Source of the DNA: Pararhizobium sp. IMCC21322
Lineage (GTDB): Bacteria > Pseudomonadota > Alphaproteobacteria > Rhizobiales > GCA-2746425
Direction of reading: 5' to 3'
Assembly (NCBI RefSeq): GCF_030758295.1
Contig: NZ_CP132335.1
Location: forward strand, 906,412 to 970,411
Length of the DNA: 64,000 bases
The notes below the pieces were generated by a model, which saw nothing but the letters and a program-made list of their open reading frames with translations, did no database searches and had not been told where the DNA came from. A program made the position numbers and the translations under genes. Shown here in pieces: positions 42,956 to 52,926 of the stretch (positions are counted from its first letter, which is position 1; every line of letters begins with the position of its first letter).

Positions 42956-45900
42956 CTAGACGAACTGGAAGGAATCATCCGGGTTAAGACCACTGGTCAG
43001 ATCAATGTTGCTGATTGTGATGCTGTTATCTGCATCCAGCTGAACAATGGTATCACCGTCTTCAAAGCGGAAATCGCTGAGATCTGCAGTGGAGGAAAAG
43101 CCATAGGCGGAAATATCAATGAGATCTCCATCCGTAGAAGAAAAGTCCCCGATTGTATCGTCACCGTCACCGGTTTTGAACACGAATGTATCGGCGTTCT
43201 GGCCGCCAAACAAGGTGTCGTCACCAGCTGCGCCGGTTAGAATGTTGGAGAGGCTGTTTCCAGTCAGTTCGTCAGAATATTCACTACCGCTGAGGTTCTC
43301 AATATCGCGCAGCCTGTCACTGCCACTTCCGCCGGTCTGTTGCTCGCGTGTCGTAGCAAGTGAGACTGTGACACCGCTGTCGGCACCCTCATAAGAAGCT
43401 GTGTCGTTCCCGTCGCCGCCGTCCAGGCGATCATTGCCCTGGCCGCCATTGAGAATATCATCGCCATCTTTGCCATACAGGCGATCTTTGTTGCCCAGCC
43501 CGAAAACCAGATCTGCGTCGTCCGTGCCATTATAACGATCACGGCCCTCGCTCAGATAGACCGGCGTAATGTCATCGCTGAGAATCGTGCCGGTTGCTGT
43601 GTCGGTATCAATAATCAGAGCATCGCTCGGATTGCTGAGTGTCACGGAGAAGGTTTCATCACGTTCGGCATCAACATCACCGGCCACCTCTATGGTGATG
43701 ATCTGGCTGATCTCGCCAGCTGCAAACACAATCGTTCCCGATGGCAGAGTAGCTGTGGCAAAATCATCTGCGTCAGCTTCGTCCGAGCCGCTGCCACTGA
43801 CGACAAAGCTGATGGTCTGCTCGCTGGAGGCCGCTTTGTCGAGCGTAACCTCAAAGGTCAGTTCAACACTGTCCGCGTTGCCTTCTTCCCTGCTTGATTG
43901 CAGGGTTGAGATGGTCGCGATGGAGGGCAGGCCAATAACACCATCATCAAACTGAAGGTTTTCAATGCTCTCAAGTGTATCGCTGCCATCTGGACCATCA
44001 ATGGTAAAGACGCCATTTGCAAAGCCGATTGTATAATCAGCACGATTGCCACTGAACACAGCAATATCGGTGCCGTCGCCGCCGACCAGCCTGTCATTAT
44101 CGGCCCCGCCGGTCAGCGTGTCATCATCGTCGCCACCAAACAGGACATCTTCGCCACCTGCACCGTCAATCTGATCATTGCCGGCAAGGCCATCAATGCG
44201 CTCGTTCGTTTCGTCTCCGACATAATCGTCAATTCCGTCGGTCAACGGGACAATGGTCAGCTCCGCCGCTTCTATAGTCCCATCGGAGAACTGGAAAAAC
44301 TCGATATCGGTCAGCGTATCGGTTCCATCCGGCCCGGAAATTGTGAACTGATCAGTGCCAGCATCATAGACAATTGTAGAGGCCGCCATTTGGGTGTCAT
44401 AGATTGCTGTGTCTGTGTCGTCACCGCCATCCAGAATATCATCATCACCGCCGCCGCGCAGCGTATCATCACCCGCGCCGCCGGACAGAATGTTAACTCC
44501 GGAATTGCCAGTCAGCGCGTCAGAATATTCACTGCCACTGAGGTTCTCGATGCTGCTCAGGGTGTCTTTACCAGCGCCGCCGGTGTTTTGACTGCGTGTC
44601 GTTGCCAGTGAGACCGAGACGCCGCTGTCAGCGCCATCATAAGAGGCTGTGTCGTTCCCGCCGCCGCCGTCCAGGCGATCATTGCCCTGGCCGCCATTGA
44701 GAATATCATCGCCATCTTTGCCATACAGGCGATCTTTGTTGCCCAGCCCGAAAACCAGATCTGCGTCGTCCGTGCCATTATAACGATCACGGCCCTCGCT
44801 CAGATAGACCGGCGTAATGTCATCGCTGAGAATCGTGCCGGTTGCTGTGTCGGTATCAATAATCAGAGCATCGCTCGGATTGCTGAGTGTCACGGAGAAG
44901 GTTTCATCACGTTCGGCATCAACATCACCGGCCACCTCTATGGTGATGATCTGGCTGATCTCGCCAGCTGCAAACACAATCGTTCCCGATGGCAGAGTAG
45001 CTGTGGCAAAATCATCTGCGTCAGCTTCGTCCGAGCCGCTGCCACTGACGACAAAGCTGATGGTCTGCTCGCTGGAGGCCGCTTTGTCGAGCGTAACCTC
45101 AAAGGTCAGTTCAACACTGTCCGCGTTGCCTTCTTCCCTGCTTGATTGCAGGGTTGAGATGGTCGCGATGGAGGGCAGGCCAATAACACCATCATCAAAC
45201 TGAAGGTTTTCAATGCTCTCAAGTGTATCGCTGCCATCTGGACCATCAATGGTAAAGACGCCATTTGCAAAGCCGATTGTATAATCAGCACGATTGCCAC
45301 TGAACACAGCAATATCGGTGCCGTCGCCGCCGACCAGCCTGTCATTATCGGCCCCGCCGGTCAGCGTGTCATCATCGTCGCCACCAAACAGGACATCTTC
45401 GCCACCTGCACCGTCAATCTGATCATTGCCGGCAAGGCCATCAATGCGCTCGTTCGTTTCGTCTCCGACATAATCGTCAATTCCGTCGGTCAACGGGACA
45501 ATGGTCAGCTCCGCCGCTTCTATAGTCCCATCGGAGAACTGGAAAAACTCGATATCGGTCAGCGTATCGGTTCCATCCGGCCCGGAAATTGTGAACTGAT
45601 CAGTGCCAGCATCATAGACAATTGTAGAGGCCGCCATTTGGGTGTCATAGATTGCTGTGTCTGTGTCGTCACCGCCATCCAGAATATCATCATCACCGCC
45701 GCCGCGCAGCGTATCATCACCCGCGCCGCCGGACAGAATGTTAACTCCGGAATTGCCAGTCAGCGCGTCAGAATATTCACTGCCACTGAGGTTCTCGATG
45801 CTGCTCAGGGTGTCTTTACCAGCGCCGCCGGTGTTTTGACTGCGTGTCGTTGCCAGTGAGACCGAGACGCCGCTGTCAGCGCCATCATAAGAGGCTGTGT

Positions 45901-48346
45901 CGTTCCCGCCGCCGCCGTCCAGACGATCATTGCCCTGGCCGCCATTGAGAATATCATCGCCATCTTTGCCATACAGGCGATCTTTGTTGCCTTCACCCAG
46001 GATCAGATCAGATTCATCTGTTCCATTAAGCCGGTTTTTTCCATCAGTGCCATTGATGATGTTGTACTGGGATCGCGTTGTAAAATTCAGTGTTTCCGCA
46101 TCACCAATACCACCAAATGCATTGTCGGCACTGTCCAGCACCGCTCCGGCATCGACTGTCACATAATAGGAACTGTCAAACGACAGATCAGCAGTCGGAT
46201 TGATGCTGAGTGAAGAGTAGTCGGTAATGTTGATCTGGGTGCTATCCGTCACATCAATGCTGCTCCAGACGGACCCGTCTGCATTGTGAATTGTCACAAA
46301 ACCGGTTCCAGCTTTCACAGCCTCATCGAAGATCAGGACCAAAGTGGCATCTGTCTGGATGGTGTCCGCATCGTCTGAAGGTGTGCTGGATGTTAGTTGT
46401 GGGGCTGTTCCATCCGGCCCGGTTGCTGGCGCCTCAATGGTCTGATCATCAAATTTCAAGAATTCGAAATTCGTCAGCGTATCCGTGCCGTGAGCACCAC
46501 TAACCGTGGTTACACCGACTTCGCTGGTGATTGTGTAGTCATCAAGATTACCGAAGAAGACGGCTGTATCCGTGCCATCTCCACCATCCATAACGTCATC
46601 GCCACGCATCCCGTAAAGGGTGTTGTCTTCGGCATTGCCGATTATCTGATCATCACCGTCACCTGCAATCGCGTGCTCAATGGTGGTGCCAAGGGAAATT
46701 GTCAGAAATGCAGTTCCTGCCAATGTGGAAGTGCTGCCCTCAGACAGGTTCAAGACCAGATTGCGATACATCGCCGAAGCGTCAATCCAATCCACGCCTC
46801 CATCGCTGTCAGTCAGGGTCTCACGACCGCTCTGCGCTGCCTGCGCTGCCAGAACTTCATCAGTATAGTGATAGACATCATCTTCGGTGAGCGCGGTTCC
46901 ATAGCCGGTGAAGCGCACTGAATTCAGGGTGCCTTCATCGGCGTTGTAGGTATCTTCGATTTGAACCGTCCACTGCCCGTAGCTGGATTCCCCGCGATAA
47001 CCATCCAATCCGAATGTATAGGAAAAGCCACCGTCAGAGGTTGAACTGTCCCCACTGGAACCATTGTAAAACGACATCTGAGTTCCGTCGGGGGAAATCA
47101 GGTCCATGCGCAGATCTGTAAAATAGGAATGAGTGAGAGAGATCGTCAGCGCAACATGTTCCAGCGCAATGCTCTGGCTGACCATGAAGGAAAAGCTCAT
47201 GGTCGCCAGATCGATAATCGATTTATTGGCAGTCACGGTTCCGGTTGTGACGCTTTGTTCGTTGGATGAGGTCTCTGGCGTTGGAGTGAACGCACTCCAG
47301 ACTTCAGCCATCCGCACGGCGTTGAAGGCATTGATCATGCCATAGCCGTAATCCTCGCTGAAATGCAGCCCGCCGCCATTCCAGTTGTCGGCACCGTTCC
47401 ACTTCCAGCTGTGATTTTCATAGGCGGTGGAACCTGAATACAGGCTGCCTGTTCCCACAGATGAATAGCTCAGAATATTCTGGACATCACGCCAGCCAAG
47501 CCCTGGATTGGCATCCAGAATGAGTGACACAAGCCCGGCTGTTATGGGGCTGGCAGCCGATGTGCCACCGAACTGATTGGTATAGTCACCGCCCAATAGG
47601 CCATCATAGCCATTGCCATTATCCAGCCGGTCGGTCGTTACCGATCCAGCAGGCGCTGAAACCAGCAAATGCGCCCCATAGGTGGAGTAATATGTAACCT
47701 GACCACCGGAATCGACGGCTCCGACGGTAACCGTGAATCGGCTCGCATCCAGCCCTTCACCATTGCCATCAATATTGCTGTTGCCTGCGGATTTGACATT
47801 GACGGTTCCAAGCCCGCCGCGCCCAATTTCGGCGGCATTTTCAAATTTTGCTTCATCACCATAATTGTAAAAACCGGGCGAGCCGCCATAGCTGTGGTTT
47901 GTTACGTCAAATTCACTCAGGGAATTCAGCGTTTGCAGGTAACGCGACCAGTTGCTGTTGATATCATCCGCACCACCAAAGATGCGGATGCCGGTCACAC
48001 TTGCATTGAAGGCAACGCCGACGCCACCCGTTCCATTGTTCTCGGCCGCAATCAGACCGGCAACAGCGGTGCCGTGTCCATCTGTGGGTGTCAGCGGTTG
48101 CCCGTCATTGAGCGTGCCATCAATGCGCACATGCATGCTGTCATCATAATTGCCATCCAGATCCCAATGATCGGACTCAACGCCGTCATCCCATATCCCG
48201 ACGGTGATGCCTTCGCCGGTATGGTCGGCCCAAATACGCTCCAGCCCGGCAAAATTCTGACCAAGCGTAAAGCCCAGCCGTCCGATGAGGGCCAGATGCC
48301 ATTGATTTCCGTAAAGCGGATCGTCAGGAGAATAGTCGGAGATCAC
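42956..48346 (-). CDS. Secreted RTX serine protease, subtilisin/kexin-like, type I secretion substrate
   Basis: A 1796-residue modular exoprotein without a signal peptide. Residues about 30-345 form an S8 peptidase: catalytic Asp53 (GIWDDGVE), His91 (TDGHGTAVAG), Asn189 and Ser263 (GGTSAASP). A P/proprotein-convertase domain (about 365-485) follows, then RTX nonapeptides (GGxGxDxxx), an Ig-like domain beginning DGTAPQLTSSTP, and two near-identical blocks of RTX plus Calx-beta domains. The terminal RTX repeats and C-terminal targeting region (about the last 80 residues, ending DDSFQFV) match T1SS substrates. Calcium should fold it outside the cell. Its exporter is encoded divergently at 48908-52014. 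Confidence 0.93.
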   Translation of the reverse strand: MISDYSPDDPLYGNQWHLALIGRLGFTLGQNFAGLERIWADHTGEGITVGIWDDGVESDHWDLDGNYDDSMHVRIDGTLNDGQPLTPTDGHGTAVAGLIAAENNGTGGVGVAFNASVTGIRIFGGADDINSNWSRYLQTLNSLSEFDVTNHSYGGSPGFYNYGDEAKFENAAEIGRGGLGTVNVKSAGNSNIDGNGEGLDASRFTVTVGAVDSGGQVTYYSTYGAHLLVSAPAGSVTTDRLDNGNGYDGLLGGDYTNQFGGTSAASPITAGLVSLILDANPGLGWRDVQNILSYSSVGTGSLYSGSTAYENHSWKWNGADNWNGGGLHFSEDYGYGMINAFNAVRMAEVWSAFTPTPETSSNEQSVTTGTVTANKSIIDLATMSFSFMVSQSIALEHVALTISLTHSYFTDLRMDLISPDGTQMSFYNGSSGDSSTSDGGFSYTFGLDGYRGESSYGQWTVQIEDTYNADEGTLNSVRFTGYGTALTEDDVYHYTDEVLAAQAAQSGRETLTDSDGGVDWIDASAMYRNLVLNLSEGSTSTLAGTAFLTISLGTTIEHAIAGDGDDQIIGNAEDNTLYGMRGDDVMDGGDGTDTAVFFGNLDDYTITSEVGVTTVSGAHGTDTLTNFEFLKFDDQTIEAPATGPDGTAPQLTSSTPSDDADTIQTDATLVLIFDEAVKAGTGFVTIHNADGSVWSSIDVTDSTQINITDYSSLSINPTADLSFDSSYYVTVDAGAVLDSADNAFGGIGDAETLNFTTRSQYNIINGTDGKNRLNGTDESDLILGEGNKDRLYGKDGDDILNGGQGNDRLDGGGGNDTASYDGADSGVSVSLATTRSQNTGGAGKDTLSSIENLSGSEYSDALTGNSGVNILSGGAGDDTLRGGGDDDILDGGDDTDTAIYDTQMAASTIVYDAGTDQFTISGPDGTDTLTDIEFFQFSDGTIEAAELTIVPLTDGIDDYVGDETNERIDGLAGNDQIDGAGGEDVLFGGDDDDTLTGGADNDRLVGGDGTDIAVFSGNRADYTIGFANGVFTIDGPDGSDTLESIENLQFDDGVIGLPSIATISTLQSSREEGNADSVELTFEVTLDKAASSEQTISFVVSGSGSDEADADDFATATLPSGTIVFAAGEISQIITIEVAGDVDAERDETFSVTLSNPSDALIIDTDTATGTILSDDITPVYLSEGRDRYNGTDDADLVFGLGNKDRLYGKDGDDILNGGQGNDRLDGGGGNDTASYDGADSGVSVSLATTRSQNTGGAGKDTLSSIENLSGSEYSDALTGNSGVNILSGGAGDDTLRGGGDDDILDGGDDTDTAIYDTQMAASTIVYDAGTDQFTISGPDGTDTLTDIEFFQFSDGTIEAAELTIVPLTDGIDDYVGDETNERIDGLAGNDQIDGAGGEDVLFGGDDDDTLTGGADNDRLVGGDGTDIAVFSGNRADYTIGFANGVFTIDGPDGSDTLESIENLQFDDGVIGLPSIATISTLQSSREEGNADSVELTFEVTLDKAASSEQTISFVVSGSGSDEADADDFATATLPSGTIVFAAGEISQIITIEVAGDVDAERDETFSVTLSNPSDALIIDTDTATGTILSDDITPVYLSEGRDRYNGTDDADLVFGLGNKDRLYGKDGDDILNGGQGNDRLDGGDGNDTASYEGADSGVTVSLATTREQQTGGSGSDRLRDIENLSGSEYSDELTGNSLSNILTGAAGDDTLFGGQNADTFVFKTGDGDDTIGDFSSTDGDLIDISAYGFSSTADLSDFRFEDGDTIVQLDADNSITISNIDLTSGLNPDDSFQFV
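43414..45922 (-). repeat. Tandem duplication, 1248-bp unit, two copies
   Basis: Bases 43414-44674 and 44662-45922 read the same at every position I compared, with an offset of 1248 (416 codons, in frame). Each unit encodes RTX repeats, a sugar-fold-like linker with RTX repeats, and one Calx-beta domain. The boundaries are set by a T/C difference at 43413 against 44661 and a G/A difference at 44675 against 45923. A third, diverged partial unit of the RTX part lies at 43200-43413. Near-perfect identity means a recent duplication, active homogenisation, or an assembly feature. Confidence 0.9.
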
Positions 48347-48406
48347 TGGTGCCTCAAATTTCTATGGTCAATGCTGGGTGGAATTTACGTTTCATTCATC
48401 AAGACT

Positions 48407-48724
48407 TCATTGCGGGACTGGAGAGGCGTTAAGAATTTCATCCACCCGAAACGTGCGGGCTGCCTGCTGACAGGTTGAATGCCGTACAAAAATACCGGTG
48501 GCAGTGAACGTCTTTCCTGCTGATGCTTTCTGCTTCGATACACCCATCAGAGAAACGCTTTCTCCGGTGCGCAGTTTGAGCATGGGACACGTGATTCCGC
48601 CTGCAATCACAACTCCTGAAAGCGTTTCGGCCTTGGAGGCATGAGCAGGCTGACCCAGTGCGGACAGAAAAAGTCCAACACACAGATAGAGAGAGACAGC
48701 TATAAGTCTTTGTTTGAATTGCAC
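48407..48724 (-). CDS. Small secreted OB-fold-like protein (possible protease partner)
   Basis: A 105-residue protein with a Sec signal peptide (LIAVSLYLCVGLFLSALGQ, then PAHA). The mature part (LSGVVIAGGITCPMLKLRTG, then VSLMGV and TATGIFVRHSTCQQAARTF) has two Cys likely to form a disulphide. It resembles small periplasmic beta-barrel (OB-like) proteins. It lies upstream of the protease gene on the same strand and opposite the exporter. That is the place where serralysin loci encode a periplasmic inhibitor, but I see no sequence likeness to Inh. Confidence 0.6.
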   Translation of the reverse strand: MQFKQRLIAVSLYLCVGLFLSALGQPAHASKAETLSGVVIAGGITCPMLKLRTGESVSLMGVSKQKASAGKTFTATGIFVRHSTCQQAARTFRVDEILNASPVPQ

Positions 48725-48907
48725 GCTAGTTCAGCCCCAGGTTGAACTATTTTCTATAGGGCAAATGAATCCATAAATTGTTAATTAATGCATCAGCATG
48801 TTAAACAATGGGTCGATATTTGCGGCAGGTCTGGGGTCCGAAATCAACTTGCTCAATGGGTCCAATCCCTTCCAGTATTCCTGAACCAGTGACTGAAAAG
48901 ACCGGCT

Positions 48908-50719
48908 ATGACAGACCCAAAACAATCTGATACCGGCAGCCCGACACGTTCGCGAAATGAATCGCCCGTTCCGCCCGAATTTTCGTTGCTGCGATTGGTG
49001 CCTGGTTCCGTCATGGCATTCAGTCTGGTCACTAACATACTGATGTTGACCGGGCCGCTCTTCATGCTTCAGGTCTATGACCGTGTTCTGTCCAGCGGCA
49101 GCGTCTCGACGCTCGTGGCTCTGTGCATTCTGGTTGCAATCCTCTATGCGCTCTATGGTTTCCTGGAGTTTATCCGCGGACGCATCATGACCCGTGTCGG
49201 ACAACAGATAGATGAGCGCTACCGCCATACTGCTTTCAACATGGTGTCCCACTACGCGAAACTGGGGCTGGAACGTGTGAATCTGGCACCGATGCAGGAT
49301 CTGGTGACACTGCGGAACTTTGTGTCCGGTCCAGGTCCTCTTGCATTTCTCGACATGCCATGGGCTCCGATTTATCTGTTTGTGATTTATCTCATGCACC
49401 CGCTCTTGGGGCTTGCATCCCTTGGCGCGGTTTTGCTGCTGGCCGGACTGGCCATATTGAACAACAGACTGATTACAGAGCCGACTGAGCTGTCTCAAAG
49501 AGCGCAGGCTGCCGCGCAGAATCTGGGCGCGGAAAGCCGCCGAAATGTGGAGACCAGCTCTGTGCTGGGCATGACAAATGTCGTGCGGGATCGCTGGACC
49601 CTGTTGCAAATGGAAGCGCTGGAGGCCCAGACAAACGCCTCTGACAAGGGTGGCGCCATAACGGCGACATCACGGACATTGCGGCTGGTCTTTCAGTCCG
49701 CCATTCTGGCGCTTGGCGCCTATCTGGCCGTGCGCCAGCAAATATCACCCGGTACCATGATCGCTGCCTCGATCATCATGTCCCGTGCACTCGCCCCGGT
49801 GGAACAATCGGTGACGCACTGGCAGGCATTCGTTTCATTCCGCCAGGCCTGGAAACGGTTTTCAATTTTGATGGCTGATATGCCTGCCCCTGTATCCAGA
49901 CTGTCTCTTCCAGCACCTGAAGGCCGCGTTTCCGTTGAGGGTCTGACAATCTTTTCGCAATCAGACCGGCGGCCCTTGCTGCAGAATGTGACCTTCCAGT
50001 TGGAGCCGGGAAGCGGCTTGGGCATTATCGGGCCAACTGGTGCGGGAAAAACCACGCTTGCCCGCGCGTTAACCGGGAATTGGCCTCTGAAACAGGGCGT
50101 GGTGCGGTTGGATGGTGCAGATCTTGACCATTGGGACCCGGTAGAGTTGGGGCCATATCTGGGATATTTGCCGCAACGTGTTGATCTGTTCGAGGGAACA
50201 ATCAGCCAGAACATTGCCCGTTTCCAACCCTCTGCCATGCCCGATGATATCGTAGCGGCTGCAAAGCAGGCAGCGGTTCATGACATGATTCAGCAATTGC
50301 CGGATGGCTACAACACCCAGCTTGGTCCGCGCGGCGGCACCTTGTCTGCCGGTCAATGCCAGCGCATTGGTCTGGCACGCGCCCTTTACGGCCACCCCGC
50401 ATTGGTCATTCTGGATGAGCCAAATGCAAATCTGGATGCTGAGGGCGAGGCCGCGCTGATCAAAGCTGTGCTATCGGTGCGTGCCCGGGGTGGAACAGTG
50501 ATCCTGGTGGCCCATCGCCCCAGCGCCATTGCTGCTCTGGACAAGTTGATGATGCTGCGTAACGGCCGGATGATGGCATTTGGCGATAAGGATGAGGTTT
50601 TGGGTAAAGTCATTGCAACCCGGCAAGCTTCCGAGAGCGAAGAGGCCACTACTCCCACATCGGATGGCACACAGACGCTGAAGGTGATTGGCAAATCTGT
50701 GAAGGATACGGCCACATGA
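48908..50719 (+). CDS. Type I secretion ABC transporter/permease (PrtD/HlyB family)
   Basis: A 603-residue half-transporter. A membrane domain (about residues 30-320, GSVMAFSLVTNILMLTGPLF) is followed by an ABC domain with GPTGAGKTTLARALTG, signature LSAGQCQRIGLARAL (where LSGGQRQR is usual) and Walker B VILDEPNANLD. There is no C39 peptidase domain, as in PrtD. It energises export of the RTX protease encoded on the other strand. A four-base ATGA overlap couples it to the adaptor gene. Confidence 0.94.
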   Translation: MTDPKQSDTGSPTRSRNESPVPPEFSLLRLVPGSVMAFSLVTNILMLTGPLFMLQVYDRVLSSGSVSTLVALCILVAILYALYGFLEFIRGRIMTRVGQQIDERYRHTAFNMVSHYAKLGLERVNLAPMQDLVTLRNFVSGPGPLAFLDMPWAPIYLFVIYLMHPLLGLASLGAVLLLAGLAILNNRLITEPTELSQRAQAAAQNLGAESRRNVETSSVLGMTNVVRDRWTLLQMEALEAQTNASDKGGAITATSRTLRLVFQSAILALGAYLAVRQQISPGTMIAASIIMSRALAPVEQSVTHWQAFVSFRQAWKRFSILMADMPAPVSRLSLPAPEGRVSVEGLTIFSQSDRRPLLQNVTFQLEPGSGLGIIGPTGAGKTTLARALTGNWPLKQGVVRLDGADLDHWDPVELGPYLGYLPQRVDLFEGTISQNIARFQPSAMPDDIVAAAKQAAVHDMIQQLPDGYNTQLGPRGGTLSAGQCQRIGLARALYGHPALVILDEPNANLDAEGEAALIKAVLSVRARGGTVILVAHRPSAIAALDKLMMLRNGRMMAFGDKDEVLGKVIATRQASESEEATTPTSDGTQTLKVIGKSVKDTAT

Positions 50720-52014
50720 TGCAGTCATCAGAACAGTCCATGAAGCGTTATCAACGAGCCGGCGGGTTGGCAATCATCCTCGTTCTGGGCAGCCTGGGAG
50801 CCTGGGCCACGCTCAGCAGCATCAGCGGTGCCGTCATTGCGTCAGGAACGATTGTGGTTGAAAGCAACACCAAGCGTATTCAACATCTGGAAGGAGGTAT
50901 TGTCGCGGAAATACTGGTGGAGGAGGGAGACACGGTTGCGGCCGGTGATCCACTGCTTCGGATTGACAGCACAGATGCCCAGGCGGAATTGTCCATCCTC
51001 GATGCAGCGCGTCTGGAATTGCTGGCAAAGATTGCACGCCTTCGGGCTGAGCGGGACTTTTCAAAAGATATCGTATTTGACGAAGATCTTCTGTCTCGCC
51101 AGGGCGATCCGGAGATGGCCGCTTTGCTGCTGGGACAGCGCCGCCTGCTGCAAACCCAGAATGCGGCCATTCAGGGTCGGCTTGATCAGTTGGAAGAGCG
51201 CATCGCGCAATATGATGATGAGATAAAGGGACTGGTGGCCCAACGGGCTGCAAAAGACGCGCAAACTGCTTTCATCACGGAGGAACTGGTCGATATTAAG
51301 TCCCTCAGTAGCCGTGGTCTGGTTCCCAAAACCCGAGTTCTGTCGCTGCAGCGTGAACAGGCCCGCCTTGGCGGTGAATCCGGTCAATTGAGTTCGGAAA
51401 TGGCGCGTATTTCAGGGCGCATCAGTGAAACCCGGCTTCAGGCTATTCAGATCACTGATGATTTTCGCGCCCGCGCATTGGACGAATTACGCGATGCAGA
51501 AGCCCAGTTAAGTGAGTATCGCGAGCGCCGCCTGGCAGTCTCCGCCCGCTTGCGCCGCACCGAAATTGTCGCGCCACGGTCCGGTCTGGTGCATGAACTG
51601 TTGGTCACCACCATCGGTGCTGTTCTGGCTCCGGGCGAAACTGTGATGCAATTGGTGCCGGAAGGCGATCCTCTGGTGGTGGAAGCGCGGGTGCGGCCTC
51701 AGGATATTGACCAGATCAGCACCGGTCAAACCGCCTTGCTGCAATTTCCCAATGCCGATTCAAGACTGACCCCGCAGATCAATGGTGAGGTCATCCGCAT
51801 TTCGGCCGATTTGAACCAGCCGGGTGGAGATGTGGCCCCGTTTTACACGGTTCGGCTTCGTCTTGCCGAAGCTGAGGAAACGAAATTGGGTCCGCTGGTG
51901 CTGAGGCCGGGCATGCCGGTTGAGGCCTTCCTGCAAACATCGGAACGCAGCCCGCTCAATTACTTCCTCAAACCGTTTTCCGACCAGCTCCGACACGCAT
52001 TTAGAGAAAAGTAG
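50716..52014 (+). CDS. Type I secretion membrane-fusion protein (PrtE/HlyD family)
   Basis: A 432-residue adaptor. One N-terminal helix (GGLAIILVLGSLGAWATLSS) is followed by lipoyl-like half RIQHLEGGIVAEILVEEGD, then a long coiled-coil hairpin (residues about 95-275). The second half is TEIVAPRSGLVHELLVTTIG, with the HlyD signature near the C-terminus (VEAFLQTSERSPLNYFLKP). It bridges the inner-membrane ABC exporter and a TolC-type channel. No outer-membrane gene is in the window. Confidence 0.94.
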   Translation: MMQSSEQSMKRYQRAGGLAIILVLGSLGAWATLSSISGAVIASGTIVVESNTKRIQHLEGGIVAEILVEEGDTVAAGDPLLRIDSTDAQAELSILDAARLELLAKIARLRAERDFSKDIVFDEDLLSRQGDPEMAALLLGQRRLLQTQNAAIQGRLDQLEERIAQYDDEIKGLVAQRAAKDAQTAFITEELVDIKSLSSRGLVPKTRVLSLQREQARLGGESGQLSSEMARISGRISETRLQAIQITDDFRARALDELRDAEAQLSEYRERRLAVSARLRRTEIVAPRSGLVHELLVTTIGAVLAPGETVMQLVPEGDPLVVEARVRPQDIDQISTGQTALLQFPNADSRLTPQINGEVIRISADLNQPGGDVAPFYTVRLRLAEAEETKLGPLVLRPGMPVEAFLQTSERSPLNYFLKPFSDQLRHAFREK

Positions 52015-52103
52015 CCGTTTTCACAGATTTCCTTGCATCAATCCGGGCTTTCATAGACGTATCAGGATAAAGAGCGCAGTCTCACGACCTGTTTCAAGAA
52101 AGA

Positions 52104-52727
52104 ATGATCCTTATGACCATCCGCCTGCATAAAAACGATCTGCCAGATGATTACGATCCGGGCAGTTCTGTGGCCATCGACACTGAAACCATGGGGTTGA
52201 ACCCGCACCGGGACAGGCTTTGTCTGGTGCAGATTTCCACCGGGGACGGCAATGCAGATCTGGTTCAGATCACTCAGGATCAGGAGACAGCCCCCAATCT
52301 GACAAGAATTCTGAATGATCGCTCTGTCTTGAAACTGTTTCACTTTGCCCGTTTTGATGTTGCGGTGCTGCTGCACCGGTTTGGCGCGCTGACGTCGCCG
52401 ATCTATTGCACCAAAATCGCGTCACGACTGGTGCGCACCTATACAGACCGCCACGGCCTGAAAGAATTATGCCGGGAATTGATCGAGGTGGATCTGTCGA
52501 AACAGCAGCAAAGCTCGAATTGGGGCGCGGATGAGCTGAGCAAGGCACAGCAGGAATATGCTGCCAGCGATGTTCTTTATCTCCATGCTCTGAAAGAACA
52601 ACTGGATGAACGCCTTGCGCGCGAAGGCCGTGCGGAAATTGCACAGACCTGCTTTGATTTTCTGCCTACAAGAGCGCGGCTTGATCTGATGGGCTGGCCG
52701 GAAACCGACATATTCGCTCATTCCTGA
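52104..52727 (+). CDS. rnd: Ribonuclease D-family 3'-5' exonuclease
   Basis: A 207-residue DEDD-type exonuclease. Exo I is in VAIDTETMGLNPHRDRLCLV, Exo II in KLFHFARFDVAVLLHRFG, and Exo III Tyr-Asp in EYAASDVLYLHALKEQL. It lacks the HRDC domains of E. coli RNase D, as usual in alphaproteobacterial short forms found next to lptC. The start may be the ATG at 52104 or the one at 52113. It is the first gene of the conserved block. Confidence 0.88.
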   Translation: MILMTIRLHKNDLPDDYDPGSSVAIDTETMGLNPHRDRLCLVQISTGDGNADLVQITQDQETAPNLTRILNDRSVLKLFHFARFDVAVLLHRFGALTSPIYCTKIASRLVRTYTDRHGLKELCRELIEVDLSKQQQSSNWGADELSKAQQEYAASDVLYLHALKEQLDERLAREGRAEIAQTCFDFLPTRARLDLMGWPETDIFAHS

Positions 52728-52736
52728 AACAATGTG

Positions 52737-52766
52737 CCAAAAACCAGTGGGCCCAAAACCAGTGGC
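52737..52766. repeat. 15-base tandem duplication after rnd
   Basis: Two adjacent imperfect units, CCAAAAACCAGTGGG and CCCAAAACCAGTGGC, lie just after the rnd stop in non-coding DNA. They resemble the slippage products seen elsewhere in the window. Confidence 0.6.
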
Positions 52767-52926
52767 CTGAAGTCCACGGGCTTGCAACTTGGTGTTTGCC
52801 TGACACATTCTCACCAAAACTTTCTCGTTTATAGAAATTGTGAAGTTTAGCCTGTATGGTTGCAAGGCGGCCATATGGCCGTGGTGGAAAATGACAGATA
52901 ATCGGGTTTGCTGACTGTTGAGTGAG

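Noticed and set aside
43200-46050. Dense short repeats resembling a repeat array or CRISPR-like locus
   Set aside because: They encode glycine/aspartate-rich RTX nonapeptides in one long frame. Spacing follows the protein repeat, and there are no unique spacers.
48407-48724. Serralysin-type inhibitor (Inh) gene
   Set aside because: Position fits, but the sequence lacks the Inh pattern and looks like a small OB-type protein instead.
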